Both the position numbers and the translations under genes were made by a program. 64,000 bases of DNA. Source: an uncultured Modestobacter sp. GTDB lineage: Bacteria; Actinomycetota; Actinomycetes; Mycobacteriales; Geodermatophilaceae. Location of the stretch: NCBI RefSeq assembly GCF_947486615.1, contig NZ_CANKUD010000003.1:434001-498000 (forward strand), read 5' to 3'. The notes beneath the pieces were generated by a model, which was not told the DNA's origin, made no database searches, and saw only the letters and a program-made list of their open reading frames with translations. Positions 1-7,939 of this stretch are shown here, piece after piece; position 1 is the stretch's first letter; each line of letters starts with the position of its first letter.

Positions 1-493
1 CGTCGGTCAGCGCGGAGACCAGGGTCTCCGGGATCAGGCCGAGGATGAAGTCGGTGGTGCCGCCCGCGCCCTCCGCCTCGCCGGCGTACTCCGCGCCGCG
101 GTCGCGCAGCTCCTCGGTGATCTGCAGCCCGTCGCCGGGGTGCAGCAGGTTGCCCACCACCAGCCCGATGGCCAGGGCGAAGGTGGACATCACGATGAAG
201 TAGCCCAGCGCCAGGCCACCGACCCGGCCGACCTTGGCCGCCTGCCGGATGGAGCCGATGCCCAGCACGATCGTGCAGAAGATGACCGGGGCGATCAGCA
301 TCCTGATCAGCGCGACGAAGGCGTCGCCCAGCCACTTGAGGCCGACGGCGAAGTCGGGGAAGACCAGCCCGACCAGGATGCCCAGGGCCACCGCGGCGAT
401 GACGGCGAGGTAGAGCCAGTGGGTGCGGTCGCGGTGGCGGCTCGGGGTGCCGGTGTCCGCTCCCTGGTCGACGGGCGTGCTGCCGGTGGCCAT
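1..493 (-). CDS. dctA: C4-dicarboxylate/proton symporter DctA, truncated by window edge
   Basis: N-terminal about 164 residues of a dicarboxylate/amino acid:cation symporter (DAACS family), reading from an ATG at 493 toward base 1; the rest lies outside the window. A hydrophilic N-terminus is followed by membrane segments with family-typical stretches such as HWLYLAVIAAVALGILVG, the RMLIAPVIFCTIVLGI segment (the RM-IAP-IF pattern is characteristic of DctA) and GGLALGYF. DctA imports succinate, fumarate and malate with protons across the inner membrane. AGGAG lies just upstream of the ATG on the minus strand. It is divergent from a CitA/DcuS-type two-component system, the classical arrangement in which the kinase senses the substrate and the regulator activates the transporter. 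Confident on family; the substrate is inferred. Confidence 0.9.
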   Translation of the reverse strand, partial: MATGSTPVDQGADTGTPSRHRDRTHWLYLAVIAAVALGILVGLVFPDFAVGLKWLGDAFVALIRMLIAPVIFCTIVLGIGSIRQAAKVGRVGGLALGYFIVMSTFALAIGLVVGNLLHPGDGLQITEELRDRGAEYAGEAEGAGGTTDFILGLIPETLVSALTD

Positions 494-536
494 GACTGCT
501 CCTGTGGAGTCGGCGGCCGGGGCTCCTGGCCTCGGA

Positions 537-563
537 TCAGGTCGCCCGGAGGGGGCGACCTGA
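537..563. promoter_or_regulatory. Perfect inverted repeat upstream of dctA
   Basis: TCAGGTCGCCC, 5-bp spacer GGAGG, then GGGCGACCTGA: an 11-bp perfect stem. It lies in the dctA leader 44-70 bp before its start. It could be an operator or an RNA hairpin in the dctA leader. Confidence 0.45.
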
Positions 564-578
564 GCACCCTGACCCGCA

Positions 579-596
579 GCGTGACGGCGGTCACGC
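579..596. promoter_or_regulatory. GCGTGAC-N4-GTCACGC inverted repeat, candidate operator
   Basis: A 7-4-7 perfect inverted repeat between the divergent dctA and sensor kinase genes. A TAGCGT hexamer (606-611) that could be the kinase -10 box follows 9 bp later. It is a plausible binding site for the adjacent response regulator; inference only. Confidence 0.4.
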
Positions 597-632
597 ATGT
601 GTTCATAGCGTTCACGGCCGGGGCTCCTGGCG

Positions 633-2276
633 GTGGACACTCGGCCAGTGCACCCGCCCGCTCCCGCCGGCCGCCGGCCGGGCCGCGGCAGCCTGGCCCG
701 CCAGCTGCTGCTCCTGCAGGCGTGCCTGGTGACGGTCGTGGTGCTGGTCGCCAGCGGGGTGGCCTACAGCTCCGCCCGGACGGCGGTGCGGGAGGCCGCC
801 GAGTCCGAGGTGCTCGGCATCGTGGAGAGCCTGGCCAACTCGCCCTTCGTGCTCACCGCCGTCACCGGGCCCGACCCCACCGGCCTGCTGGAGCCCTACG
901 TCGAGCGGATCCGGGCCGACACCGGGACGTCGTTCATCACCGTGCTGGCCCCCGACCGCACCCGGTACACCCACCCCGACGTCGCCCAGATCGGCCGCCC
1001 GTTCCTCGGCACGATCGGCCCGGCGTTGGCCGGGCGCACCTTCACCGAGACCTACACCGGCACTCTGGGGCCCTCGGTGCGCGCCACCGGGCCGGTGCTG
1101 GACGAGCGGGGCGAGGTGGTCGCCCTGGTCTCTGCCGGCATCACCGTCTCGGCGATCGGCGATGACCTCCGGAGCGCCCTGCCCGGCATCGCCTGGACGG
1201 CGCTGGCGACACTGGCCGTCGGCGGGATGGGCAGCTGGGCGATCAGCCGGCGGCTGCGCCGGCAGACCCACGGCCTGGGCGCGGCCCCGCTGGCCCGGAT
1301 GCTGGAGTACTACGACGCGGTGCTGCACGCCGTCCGGGAGGGCCTGCTGCTGGTCGACGGCCGGTGCCGGGTGCAGCTGGTCAACGACGAGGCCCGCCGG
1401 CTGCTCGACCTCGCCGGCGACCCGACCGGCCGGCACGTCACGGAGCTGGGCCTGCCCGCCGAGCTCACCGCACTGCTCACCGGGCAGCAGCTGACCGTGG
1501 ACGCCGTCCAGGTGACCCGGTCCCGGGTGCTGGTGGTCAACCAGGCGCCGGCGCGGCAGGCGGGGCGGCCGGTCGGCGCCGTGGTCACCCTGCGCGACCA
1601 CACCGACCTGCAGGCGCTGACCGGCGAGCTGGACAGCGTCCGCGCGTTCGCCTCCTCGCTGCGCGCGCAGTCCCACGAGGCGGCCAACCGGCTGCACACC
1701 ACCATCTCCCTGGTCGAGCTGGGCCGCACCGAGGAGGCGATCGAGTTCGCCACCACCGAGCTCGCCGTCGCCCAGCGGCTGACCGACGAAGTGGTCGCCG
1801 CGGTCGAGGAGCCGGTGCTGGCCGCCCTGCTGCTGGGCAAGGCGGCCGCGGCGCACGAACGCGGGGTGGCGCTGGTGGTCGACCCCGACTCGACGGTGGG
1901 CAGCACCGGCCTGCCCGGCGGCGACCTGGTCACCGTCGTGGGCAACCTGCTGGACAACGCGGTCGACGCCGCCCTGGACGGCCCCCCGCCGCACGAGGTG
2001 CACCTGCTGCTGCGGGCGCACGGCGCGGTGCTGGAGGTCCGGGTCGAGGACACCGGGCCGGGGCTGACGCAGGAGCAGGCCCGGCACGTGTTCGACCAGG
2101 GCTGGACGACGAAGGCGGCCCTCCCGGGGGCGCCGGCCGGCCTGGGGCGCGGCCTCGGCCTGGCCCTGGTGGCCCAGACCGTGCGCCGGCACGGCGGCAC
2201 GATCGAGGTGCGGCCCGGCCCGGGCGCGGAGTTCACCGTCACCGTGCCACTGCCCGCGCCGGCGGGGCTGCGGTGA
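633..2276 (+). CDS. Sensor histidine kinase, CitA/DcuS family (C4-dicarboxylate or citrate sensing)
   Basis: 547 residues. Order: membrane segment about 26-44; periplasmic single-Cache sensor about 45-175; second membrane segment about 184-202; cytoplasmic PAS about 225-330; a CitA/DcuS-type phosphoacceptor region with QSHEAANRLH (His near 348) in place of a classical HisKA; and HATPase_c with the N-box NLLDNAVDA (about 437), VEDTGPGL and GRGLGLALV. The length matches the family. The GTG at 633 is used; GTG at 648 is an alternative. Its stop overlaps the regulator start by 4 bp (GTGA), so the two are translationally coupled. Because dctA is divergent next door, the signal is most likely a C4-dicarboxylate. 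The kinase family is certain; the ligand is inferred. Confidence 0.88.
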   Translation: MDTRPVHPPAPAGRRPGRGSLARQLLLLQACLVTVVVLVASGVAYSSARTAVREAAESEVLGIVESLANSPFVLTAVTGPDPTGLLEPYVERIRADTGTSFITVLAPDRTRYTHPDVAQIGRPFLGTIGPALAGRTFTETYTGTLGPSVRATGPVLDERGEVVALVSAGITVSAIGDDLRSALPGIAWTALATLAVGGMGSWAISRRLRRQTHGLGAAPLARMLEYYDAVLHAVREGLLLVDGRCRVQLVNDEARRLLDLAGDPTGRHVTELGLPAELTALLTGQQLTVDAVQVTRSRVLVVNQAPARQAGRPVGAVVTLRDHTDLQALTGELDSVRAFASSLRAQSHEAANRLHTTISLVELGRTEEAIEFATTELAVAQRLTDEVVAAVEEPVLAALLLGKAAAAHERGVALVVDPDSTVGSTGLPGGDLVTVVGNLLDNAVDAALDGPPPHEVHLLLRAHGAVLEVRVEDTGPGLTQEQARHVFDQGWTTKAALPGAPAGLGRGLGLALVAQTVRRHGGTIEVRPGPGAEFTVTVPLPAPAGLR

Positions 2277-2971
2277 GCGGCGACCCGCCGGTCCGGGTGC
2301 TGGTGGTCGAGGACGAGCCGATCGCCGCCGAGGCGCACCGGCTCTACGTCGACCGCACGCCCGGGTTCACCGCGGTGGGCGTGGCCGGCACCGGCGCGCT
2401 CGCCCGGGAGGCGCTCACCCGCCGTCCGGTGGACCTGGTGCTGCTGGACATGAACCTGCCCGACGCCCACGGCACCGACGTCGTCCGCTGGCTGCGGGCC
2501 ACCGGCCGGGACGTCGACGTGCTGGCCGTCACCTCCGCGCGGGAGCTGGCCACCGTCCGCGCCGCGGTCTCCGCCGGGGTGGTCGGCTACCTGCTCAAGC
2601 CGTTCACCTACCCGGCGCTGCGCGACCGGCTGACCGCCTACGCCGACTACCGGGCCCGGCTGGCCGGTCACGGCGACCTGACCGGCCAGGACGACGTCGA
2701 CCGGGCGCTGGACGCGGTGCGCGCCCCCCGCCCGGCGGTGCTGCCCAAGGGCATGTCCCGGGAGACGCTGGAGGCCGTGGTGGCGGCGCTGCGGGGCGCC
2801 GACGGGGCAGCCCCCGACGGGCTGTCCGCGGCCAGGACCGGCGAGCTGATCGGCGCCTCCCGGATCACCGCGCGGCGCTACCTGGAGCACCTCGCCGACG
2901 CCGGGCTGGTGGCCCGCAGCCCCCGGTACGGCACGGCCGGGCGCCCGGAGGTCGGCTACCGCTGGCGGTGA
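2273..2971 (+). CDS. Response regulator, CitB/DcuR family
   Basis: 232 residues from the GTG at 2273, which overlaps the kinase stop. The receiver domain (about 8-125) has the acidic VVEDEP start, phosphoacceptor Asp59 in LLDMNLPD, TSA and Lys109 in LLKPFTYPAL. After a linker, the C-terminal winged-helix/HTH includes a helix with SRITARRYLEHL and ends in YGTAGRPEVGYRWR, which is typical of CitB-type regulators. It should be phosphorylated by the upstream kinase and activate a transporter gene, most likely the divergent dctA. The inverted repeats at 537-563 and 579-596 are candidate targets. Confidence 0.88.
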   Translation: MSGDPPVRVLVVEDEPIAAEAHRLYVDRTPGFTAVGVAGTGALAREALTRRPVDLVLLDMNLPDAHGTDVVRWLRATGRDVDVLAVTSARELATVRAAVSAGVVGYLLKPFTYPALRDRLTAYADYRARLAGHGDLTGQDDVDRALDAVRAPRPAVLPKGMSRETLEAVVAALRGADGAAPDGLSAARTGELIGASRITARRYLEHLADAGLVARSPRYGTAGRPEVGYRWR

Positions 2972-2989
2972 CCGGCCCCAACACGACGA

Positions 2990-3032
2990 GACCGGAGGAG
3001 CCGGCCCGGTGGTCGGGCCTGCTCCCCCGGTC
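2990..3032. terminator. Bidirectional hairpin between the response regulator and cheX
   Basis: 19-bp stem with two mismatches (2990-3008 pairs with 3014-3032) and loop GTGGT, between convergent genes ending at 2971 (+) and 3056 (-). There is no U-tract, as is usual for GC-rich actinobacterial hairpins. Confidence 0.6.
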
Positions 3033-3055
3033 CCGGGGTCGTGCGGTGCTCGAGG

Positions 3056-3544
3056 TCAGTGCGCCATCACGATGGACAGGTTGCCCGAGCCGTAACCGGC
3101 GACGTCGAGCTTGAGGTCGATCCGGTTGAACGCCGCGGCGAGCCCGGCGATGTCCCCCGGGATCGACTCCCCCGGCGCGTGCAGCTTGTACAGCTTCGAG
3201 TGGTTGACACCCTCGCCGTTGAACATCGACGCGGCGATGTTCACCACCTCGTAGAGCGCCTCGAGGTGCATCGGGTAGAGCTCGCCCTCGTCGATCGCGT
3301 CCTCGAGGCCGCCCTTGGGGAGCAGCGCGAGGGCGCCGGCCAGCCAGGCGCCCAGCCGCAGGTCGACCAGGCACAGGGCCGTGGTGGCCATGGACGGGTC
3401 GACGTAGACGGCGACGGCCGGCTTGCCGTTGAGCGAGACCGGGTCACCGGGGGAGACCACGACCTCCTTGCCGAAGAGGCCCTCGAGCATGTCGCGGACG
3501 TCCTTGGCGGTGGGCAGCGTCGCCGGCTGCAGGGCGGCGGTCAT
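3056..3544 (-). CDS. cheX: CheX/CheC-type CheY-P phosphatase domain protein (last gene of the che block)
   Basis: 162 residues from the ATG at 3544, which overlaps the upstream cheY stop by 4 bp. The CheC/CheX fold is suggested by length, alternating hydrophobic strands and a single EVVN (E-x2-N) active-site motif in the helix around residue 98; in CheX and CheC this pair positions the water that hydrolyses aspartyl phosphate. The residue three before the E is also acidic. The expected role is dephosphorylating CheY-P to reset flagellar output. It is one of two such proteins, each placed directly after a cheY. It could also have diverged to bind CheY without catalysis. Confidence 0.68.
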   Translation of the reverse strand: MTAALQPATLPTAKDVRDMLEGLFGKEVVVSPGDPVSLNGKPAVAVYVDPSMATTALCLVDLRLGAWLAGALALLPKGGLEDAIDEGELYPMHLEALYEVVNIAASMFNGEGVNHSKLYKLHAPGESIPGDIAGLAAAFNRIDLKLDVAGYGSGNLSIVMAH

Positions 3545-3903
3545 GCGATCACCCCGTCGAGGGCGTCCTTGAACGTGTCCTCGTTGAACGGCTTGGCGAT
3601 GAGGAAGAGCGCGCCGGCGTTGGCCGCCTTCTCCCGCATCTCCGGGGAGCCCTCGGAGGTCACGAACCCGAAGGGCACCTGCGAGCCGGAGGCGCGCAGC
3701 GCCTGCAGGCACTCGATGCCGCTCATGTTCGGCATGTTCCAGTCGGAGAGGACCAGGTCGGGGGACTCGGAGCCGACCTTCTCGAGGCACTGGGCCCCGT
3801 CCTCGGCCTCGACGATGTCGTGGTCGTCGTACCCCGCCTGGCGCAGGGTGCGGATGACGATCTGCCGCATGACACGGCTGTCGTCGGTCACCAGGATCTT
3901 CAC
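3541..3903 (-). CDS. cheY: Chemotaxis response regulator CheY (copy 1)
   Basis: 120 residues, a stand-alone receiver with no output domain. It has ILVTDDSRVMR (acidic pair), the phosphoacceptor Asp in LVLSDWNMPNMSG, a Thr-Ser switch in FVTSEG and Lys in LIAKPF, the full catalytic set. A stand-alone receiver phosphorylated by CheA would bind the flagellar switch. Start ATG at 3903 overlaps the preceding cheX stop by 4 bp, and its own stop overlaps the next cheX, so cheX-cheY-cheX are tightly coupled. A second cheY lies upstream at 4391-4786; one may act as a phosphate sink. Confidence 0.92.
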   Translation of the reverse strand: MKILVTDDSRVMRQIVIRTLRQAGYDDHDIVEAEDGAQCLEKVGSESPDLVLSDWNMPNMSGIECLQALRASGSQVPFGFVTSEGSPEMREKAANAGALFLIAKPFNEDTFKDALDGVIA

Positions 3904-4390
3904 TGCGGCACCTCAGTTCCGCTCGGGTGCGGGGCGGTGCCCTGCACGGTGATGGTCAGGTAGTTGCCTCGCCACTGACCGACGAGGGCACGGACGTCGT
4001 CCAGCCGCCCACGGGCGGGCGCTGGACCGATCTGGGGGAGGCCGAGCCGGGACTCACCCGGCAGGACGCTCTTGACGTTGCCGCCGAGCACGTTGGCCAG
4101 CTCGCCGAGGGCGTCGGCGACGTCCTCGTCGTCCACCACGGTGGGCGGGCGGGTCATCAGCACCGACTCGGTCAGCGCCTCGGCCGTGGCCGGCGCGCAG
4201 GTCACCACGACGGAGCCGGTCCAGGGGCCGATGATGTCGACCCAGGCGCTGACGAGCTCCGCCGGCGGCGGCACCGGCACCGGCACGAACGCCTCGCCGT
4301 CGCCGACCAGCGACGGCCAGACCTCGTCGCAGATGCTCTGCACGGTCGCGGCGTCCAGCAGCTCGGTGATCGGCTGGGTCTGGGACAGGG

Positions 4391-4394
<4 letters not shown>
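3900..4394 (-). CDS. cheX: CheX family chemotaxis phosphatase
   Basis: 164 residues from the ATG at 4394, overlapping the upstream cheY stop by 4 bp. The diagnostic CheX/CheC helix is DALGELANVLGGN: D-x3-E-x2-N, with E and N expected to catalyse dephosphorylation of CheY-P. The Gly-Gly-Asn following is also typical of CheX. The C-terminal strand pair NYLTITVQG fits the fold. It is paired with cheY genes on both sides. This is the better match of the two CheX-like proteins. Confidence 0.82.
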
Positions 4395-4786
<392 letters not shown>

Positions 4787-4788
4787 GG

Positions 4789-5613
4789 TCAGGCTCCCTT
4801 CTTGGGCCGGTAGGCGGAGCCACGGCCGAGGACGACCCGCTCCCAGTTGTCGTCCACGCCGAGAGTGGTCTCGGCAGCCCCCAGGAACAGCCACCCGTCG
4901 GGTCGCATGATCTGGCGGACGCGGTTCAAGATGCCCTGCTTGGTGGGCAGGTCGAAGTAGATGAGCACGTTGCGCAGGTAGACCACGTCGAACGGCCCCA
5001 GGCGGGGCAGCGGTGCGGCCAGGTTGCACTCGGAGGCGGTGACCATCCGGCGCAGCGCCGGCGCGATCTCCCACTCGTTGCCGGCCCGGGTGAAGTGCCG
5101 CACCAGCATCGAGGCCGGCAGGCCGCGGTTGACCTCGAGCTGGCTGAACCGGCCGGCGCGGGTCCGCTCCACCATCTCGCGGGAGAGGTCGGTGGCGGTG
5201 ATCGACACGCGGGTGGTGGCGTTGGGCAGCGCGTCGGACAGCAGCATCGCGATCGTGTACGCCTCCTGCCCGCTGGAGCAGGCGGCCGACCAGATCTGCA
5301 GCCGCTCGTCGGGACGACGGGCGGCCACCAGCTGCGGCATGACGGTGCTGGTCAGGGCGGTGAACGGGTCGCCGTCCCGGAACCAGGACGTCTCGTTCGT
5401 GGTCAGCGCCTCGACGATGCGCCGGGTCACGGCGGGGTCGGGGCGGTTGCGGACGGACTCGACGAGCTCGCTGACCCCGGACAGGCCACGCTGCTGGGCC
5501 ATCGGCAGGAGGCGGGCCTCGACCAGGTACTCCTTGCCGGGCTGCAGGACGATCGCGCTCTCTCGGTGCACCAGCTGGCGCACCCAGTCGAAGCTCGTGG
5601 CGGTGAGTGTCAT
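4789..5613 (-). CDS. cheR: Chemoreceptor glutamate methyltransferase CheR
   Basis: 274 residues, standard for CheR. The N-terminal all-helical domain (about 1-80) ends in the TTNETSWFRD segment characteristic of the family. The SAM-binding Rossmann domain follows, with IWSAACSSGQEAYTIAM (glycine-rich SAM loop), ITATDLS and the FDVVYLRNVLIYF motif near the active site. It transfers methyl groups from SAM to glutamates in receptor signalling domains, opposing CheB. Start ATG at 5613 overlaps the cheB stop by 4 bp. Confidence 0.95.
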   Translation of the reverse strand: MTLTATSFDWVRQLVHRESAIVLQPGKEYLVEARLLPMAQQRGLSGVSELVESVRNRPDPAVTRRIVEALTTNETSWFRDGDPFTALTSTVMPQLVAARRPDERLQIWSAACSSGQEAYTIAMLLSDALPNATTRVSITATDLSREMVERTRAGRFSQLEVNRGLPASMLVRHFTRAGNEWEIAPALRRMVTASECNLAAPLPRLGPFDVVYLRNVLIYFDLPTKQGILNRVRQIMRPDGWLFLGAAETTLGVDDNWERVVLGRGSAYRPKKGA

Positions 5614-6737
5614 CGGAGGCCTCCCATCGGGGCTGCGGCGCGGGCCGCGGCGAAGCTCGCCGCGGGGCGGGGGGTGGGCAGGAGCCGGGTGATCGCCTCG
5701 GCGACCCGCCCGAGGGGCAGGACCTCGTCGGCGAACCCGGCCTGGGTGACGGCGCCGGGCATGCCCCAGACGACCGAGGTGGCCTGGTCCTGGGCGACGA
5801 CGGTGCCGCCGGCCTCGCGGATCTGACCGGCGCCGATGCGCCCGTCGGACCCCATGCCGGTGAGGACGACGCCGAGGACCGCACCGTCGTAGGCGGCCAC
5901 CGCGGAGCGGAAGAGCACGTCGACGGCCGGGCGGCAGAAGTTCTCCGGAGGGGCCTGGTTGAGCGCCGTGCGCTTGCTGGCGCCACTGGTGCCCACGGTC
6001 AGGTGGAAGTCGCCGGGGGCGATGTGCACGGTGCCCGGCGCCAGGGGGGTGCCGTCGACGGCCTCGACCACGGTGAGCGCGCACAGCCGGTCCAGCCGCT
6101 GGGCGAACTGCCGGGTGAACACCGGAGGCATGTGCTGCACCAGCAGCACCGGGACCGGCAGCGAGGCCGGCAGCAGCGGCAGCACCTTGGTCAGCGCCTC
6201 GGGGCCGCCGGTGGAGGAGCCGATCACCAGGACGGCGGGCTGCTTGGGCGCGCGGCTGCGGGCAGCCGGGGGCCGGACGGCGACCGGCGCGGCGGCCGCG
6301 GGGGCCGCGGCCGGGCCACTGGTCATCGGCCGGCCGGTGAGGGCCTTGATCTTGGGGACGAGCTGCTGGCGCACGCTCTCCATCGACTGGGCCACGCTGC
6401 CGACGTTGGCCGGCTTGGTGACGTAGTCGTTGGCGCCGGCGGACAGCGCGTCCAGGGTGGCGGAGGCGCCCCGCTCGGTCAGCGTGCTGAACATGATGAT
6501 CGGCACCCGGGACCGCGTGGCGCGGATGGCCCGGACCGCCTCGATGCCGTTCATGTCCGGCATCTCGATGTCCATCGTGACCAGGTCGGGCTTGAGCTGC
6601 TCGAGCTTGCTCACCGCGAGCCGGCCGTTCGGGGCCGTGCCGACGACCTGGATCATCGGGTCCTCGGACAGCACGTCCGTCACGATCTTGCGGACGACGA
6701 CCGAGTCGTCGACGACCATCACCTTGATCTGTTCCAC
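5610..6737 (-). CDS. cheB: Protein-glutamate methylesterase/deamidase CheB
   Basis: 375 residues from the GTG at 6737, which has GGGGGAA about 5 bases upstream. The N-terminal receiver has VMVVDDS, phosphoacceptor Asp in VTMDIEMPDMNG and Lys in YVTKPANVG. An Ala/Pro/Arg-rich linker (about 135-165) leads to the methylesterase domain with catalytic Ser in GSSTGGPEAL, His in VQHMPP and Asp in LTGMGSDG. When phosphorylated by CheA it demethylates receptors and can deamidate glutamines. An in-frame ATG at 6794 exists but precedes non-conserved sequence, so the GTG is preferred. Confidence 0.94.
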   Translation of the reverse strand: MEQIKVMVVDDSVVVRKIVTDVLSEDPMIQVVGTAPNGRLAVSKLEQLKPDLVTMDIEMPDMNGIEAVRAIRATRSRVPIIMFSTLTERGASATLDALSAGANDYVTKPANVGSVAQSMESVRQQLVPKIKALTGRPMTSGPAAAPAAAAPVAVRPPAARSRAPKQPAVLVIGSSTGGPEALTKVLPLLPASLPVPVLLVQHMPPVFTRQFAQRLDRLCALTVVEAVDGTPLAPGTVHIAPGDFHLTVGTSGASKRTALNQAPPENFCRPAVDVLFRSAVAAYDGAVLGVVLTGMGSDGRIGAGQIREAGGTVVAQDQATSVVWGMPGAVTQAGFADEVLPLGRVAEAITRLLPTPRPAASFAAARAAAPMGGLR

Positions 6738-6847
6738 GCGTTCCCCCGCAGCCGATGGTCCGGCCGGTGGGCCGCTCCAGACCTGTATCGGCATCAGCCG
6801 CCGGGGCTTGAGCGGATTCGGGCGTGTACTACGGATCGGTGCGCGAC

Positions 6848-7762
6848 TCACCCCGCGAGGGGGAGGGACCTCCCGGTCACCATGGTCCAGGGGCCGCCGA
6901 GCACGGTCAGCGACTCCTCGTCCAGCAGGTCGGCCATCGCCAGCCCCTGCACGCAGCCGGCCAGCGCGTTCCACACGCCCTCGGCGCCGTCCCGGGCGGT
7001 GAACCCGGCGTCGAGGAAGGCCGAGACCGACAGCAGCTGGGCGGCGGCGAGGGTGCGGGTGCGGCCGGAGACGTGCGCGGCCCAGGCCGCGCCGTGCATG
7101 GCGGCAGCCCAGGGGCGTCGCTGGGCCCGGCTCGCGTCGACGGCCAGCCGCCAGCGGCGGCGGCCGGCCTCGTCGAGGGAACGGAGCTCGCCGAGCAGCT
7201 CGGCCAGGCCGGGGCCCATCGGGCCGAGGTCGGGCCGGGGGCCGTGCTCCCAGGCGGTGGCGGTCGAGTAGGGGGAGGTGAGCTCCTGCCGGACGGCGGG
7301 GTCCAGGGCGTCGGCGGCCCACCAGCCGGTCGCGGCGTCGGCCAGGACGTCGGCAGCGAGGCTCGCGACGGCCGGGTCGAGGTCGGCGACGACGCCGTGC
7401 TCGGGGCCCAGCACGTCGTCGCGGACCAGCCGCTCGAGGGCCGGGGTGTTGCCGATGGTGCCGCGCTCGAGGAGGGCGACCAGCCGGGCGGACCGGCTGT
7501 CCTCGTCGCCGCCCGGGTCGGTCATGTCCCGCAGCTGCGGGACGCCGGAGGCGGCGAGCTCGTGCGCCCGGCGGGCCCGCACGGCCAGCCCGGCGCGCTC
7601 GGCGTCCGGGCGGCCGGCGGCGGGGTGCGCCCCGGCCAGGCGGTGCAGGGTGTGGGCGTCGGCGCCGAGGCCGGTCACCAGCACGTCGGCGACCTGCCCG
7701 CCGGCGGGCAGTCGGACGAGGTCGAAGCCGAGCGTCGCAGCGCTGACCAGGGAGTAGGGCAC
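6848..7762 (-). CDS. Protein of unknown function inside the chemotaxis block
   Basis: 304 residues from the GTG at 7762, chosen because GGAGG sits about 6 bases upstream. I do not recognise the family. It is soluble, with no signal peptide or membrane segment, Ala/Leu/Arg-rich and mostly predicted helical, with a short conserved-looking start (VPYSLVSAATLGFDLVRL) and a C-terminal part rich in W and L. It lies between mcp and cheB on the same strand, 110 bp before cheB, with a hairpin (7822-7861) between it and the mcp. The position suggests a role in receptor adaptation, array assembly or simple co-expression; nothing in the sequence decides this. Confidence 0.65.
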   Translation of the reverse strand: MPYSLVSAATLGFDLVRLPAGGQVADVLVTGLGADAHTLHRLAGAHPAAGRPDAERAGLAVRARRAHELAASGVPQLRDMTDPGGDEDSRSARLVALLERGTIGNTPALERLVRDDVLGPEHGVVADLDPAVASLAADVLADAATGWWAADALDPAVRQELTSPYSTATAWEHGPRPDLGPMGPGLAELLGELRSLDEAGRRRWRLAVDASRAQRRPWAAAMHGAAWAAHVSGRTRTLAAAQLLSVSAFLDAGFTARDGAEGVWNALAGCVQGLAMADLLDEESLTVLGGPWTMVTGRSLPLAG

Positions 7763-7821
7763 GTCGCCTCCAGGGAAGTGGTCAGGCCATCGTGCGGCGG
7801 CCCCGGTGCACGACGCGACAC

Positions 7822-7861
7822 GGAGGTCACCCGCTCGCAGGACAGCGAGCAGGCGACCTCC
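7822..7861. terminator. Hairpin after mcp copy 1
   Basis: A stem of about 17 bp with two mismatches (GGAGGTCACCCGCTCGC pairing with GCGAGCAGGCGACCTCC), downstream of the mcp ending at 7940 on the minus strand. It is a likely terminator or attenuator separating the receptor from the unknown gene and cheBR. Confidence 0.5.
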
Positions 7862-7939
7862 GCGCGTTCGCGTCGCACCGTCAGTGCCCGGTGACCGTGT
7901 GTCGAAACCCGTTCCCCGATCGGGTCCCTGGGGCACGCG

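Larger units (their letters stand above)
514..631. repeat. 17-bp direct repeat in the dctA/sensor-kinase divergent region
   Basis: CGGCCGGGGCTCCTGGC occurs exactly at 514-530 and again at 615-631, about 101 bp apart, on either side of the inverted repeats described separately. The two copies sit near the two divergent gene starts. They could be response-regulator sites or a small local duplication. Only the repetition is seen; the function is inferred. Confidence 0.5.

Noticed and set aside
140-1165. Plus-strand open frame overlapping dctA and the sensor kinase
   Set aside because: Its 5' half is antisense to dctA and its 3' half out of frame with the kinase; the residue composition is shadow-like.
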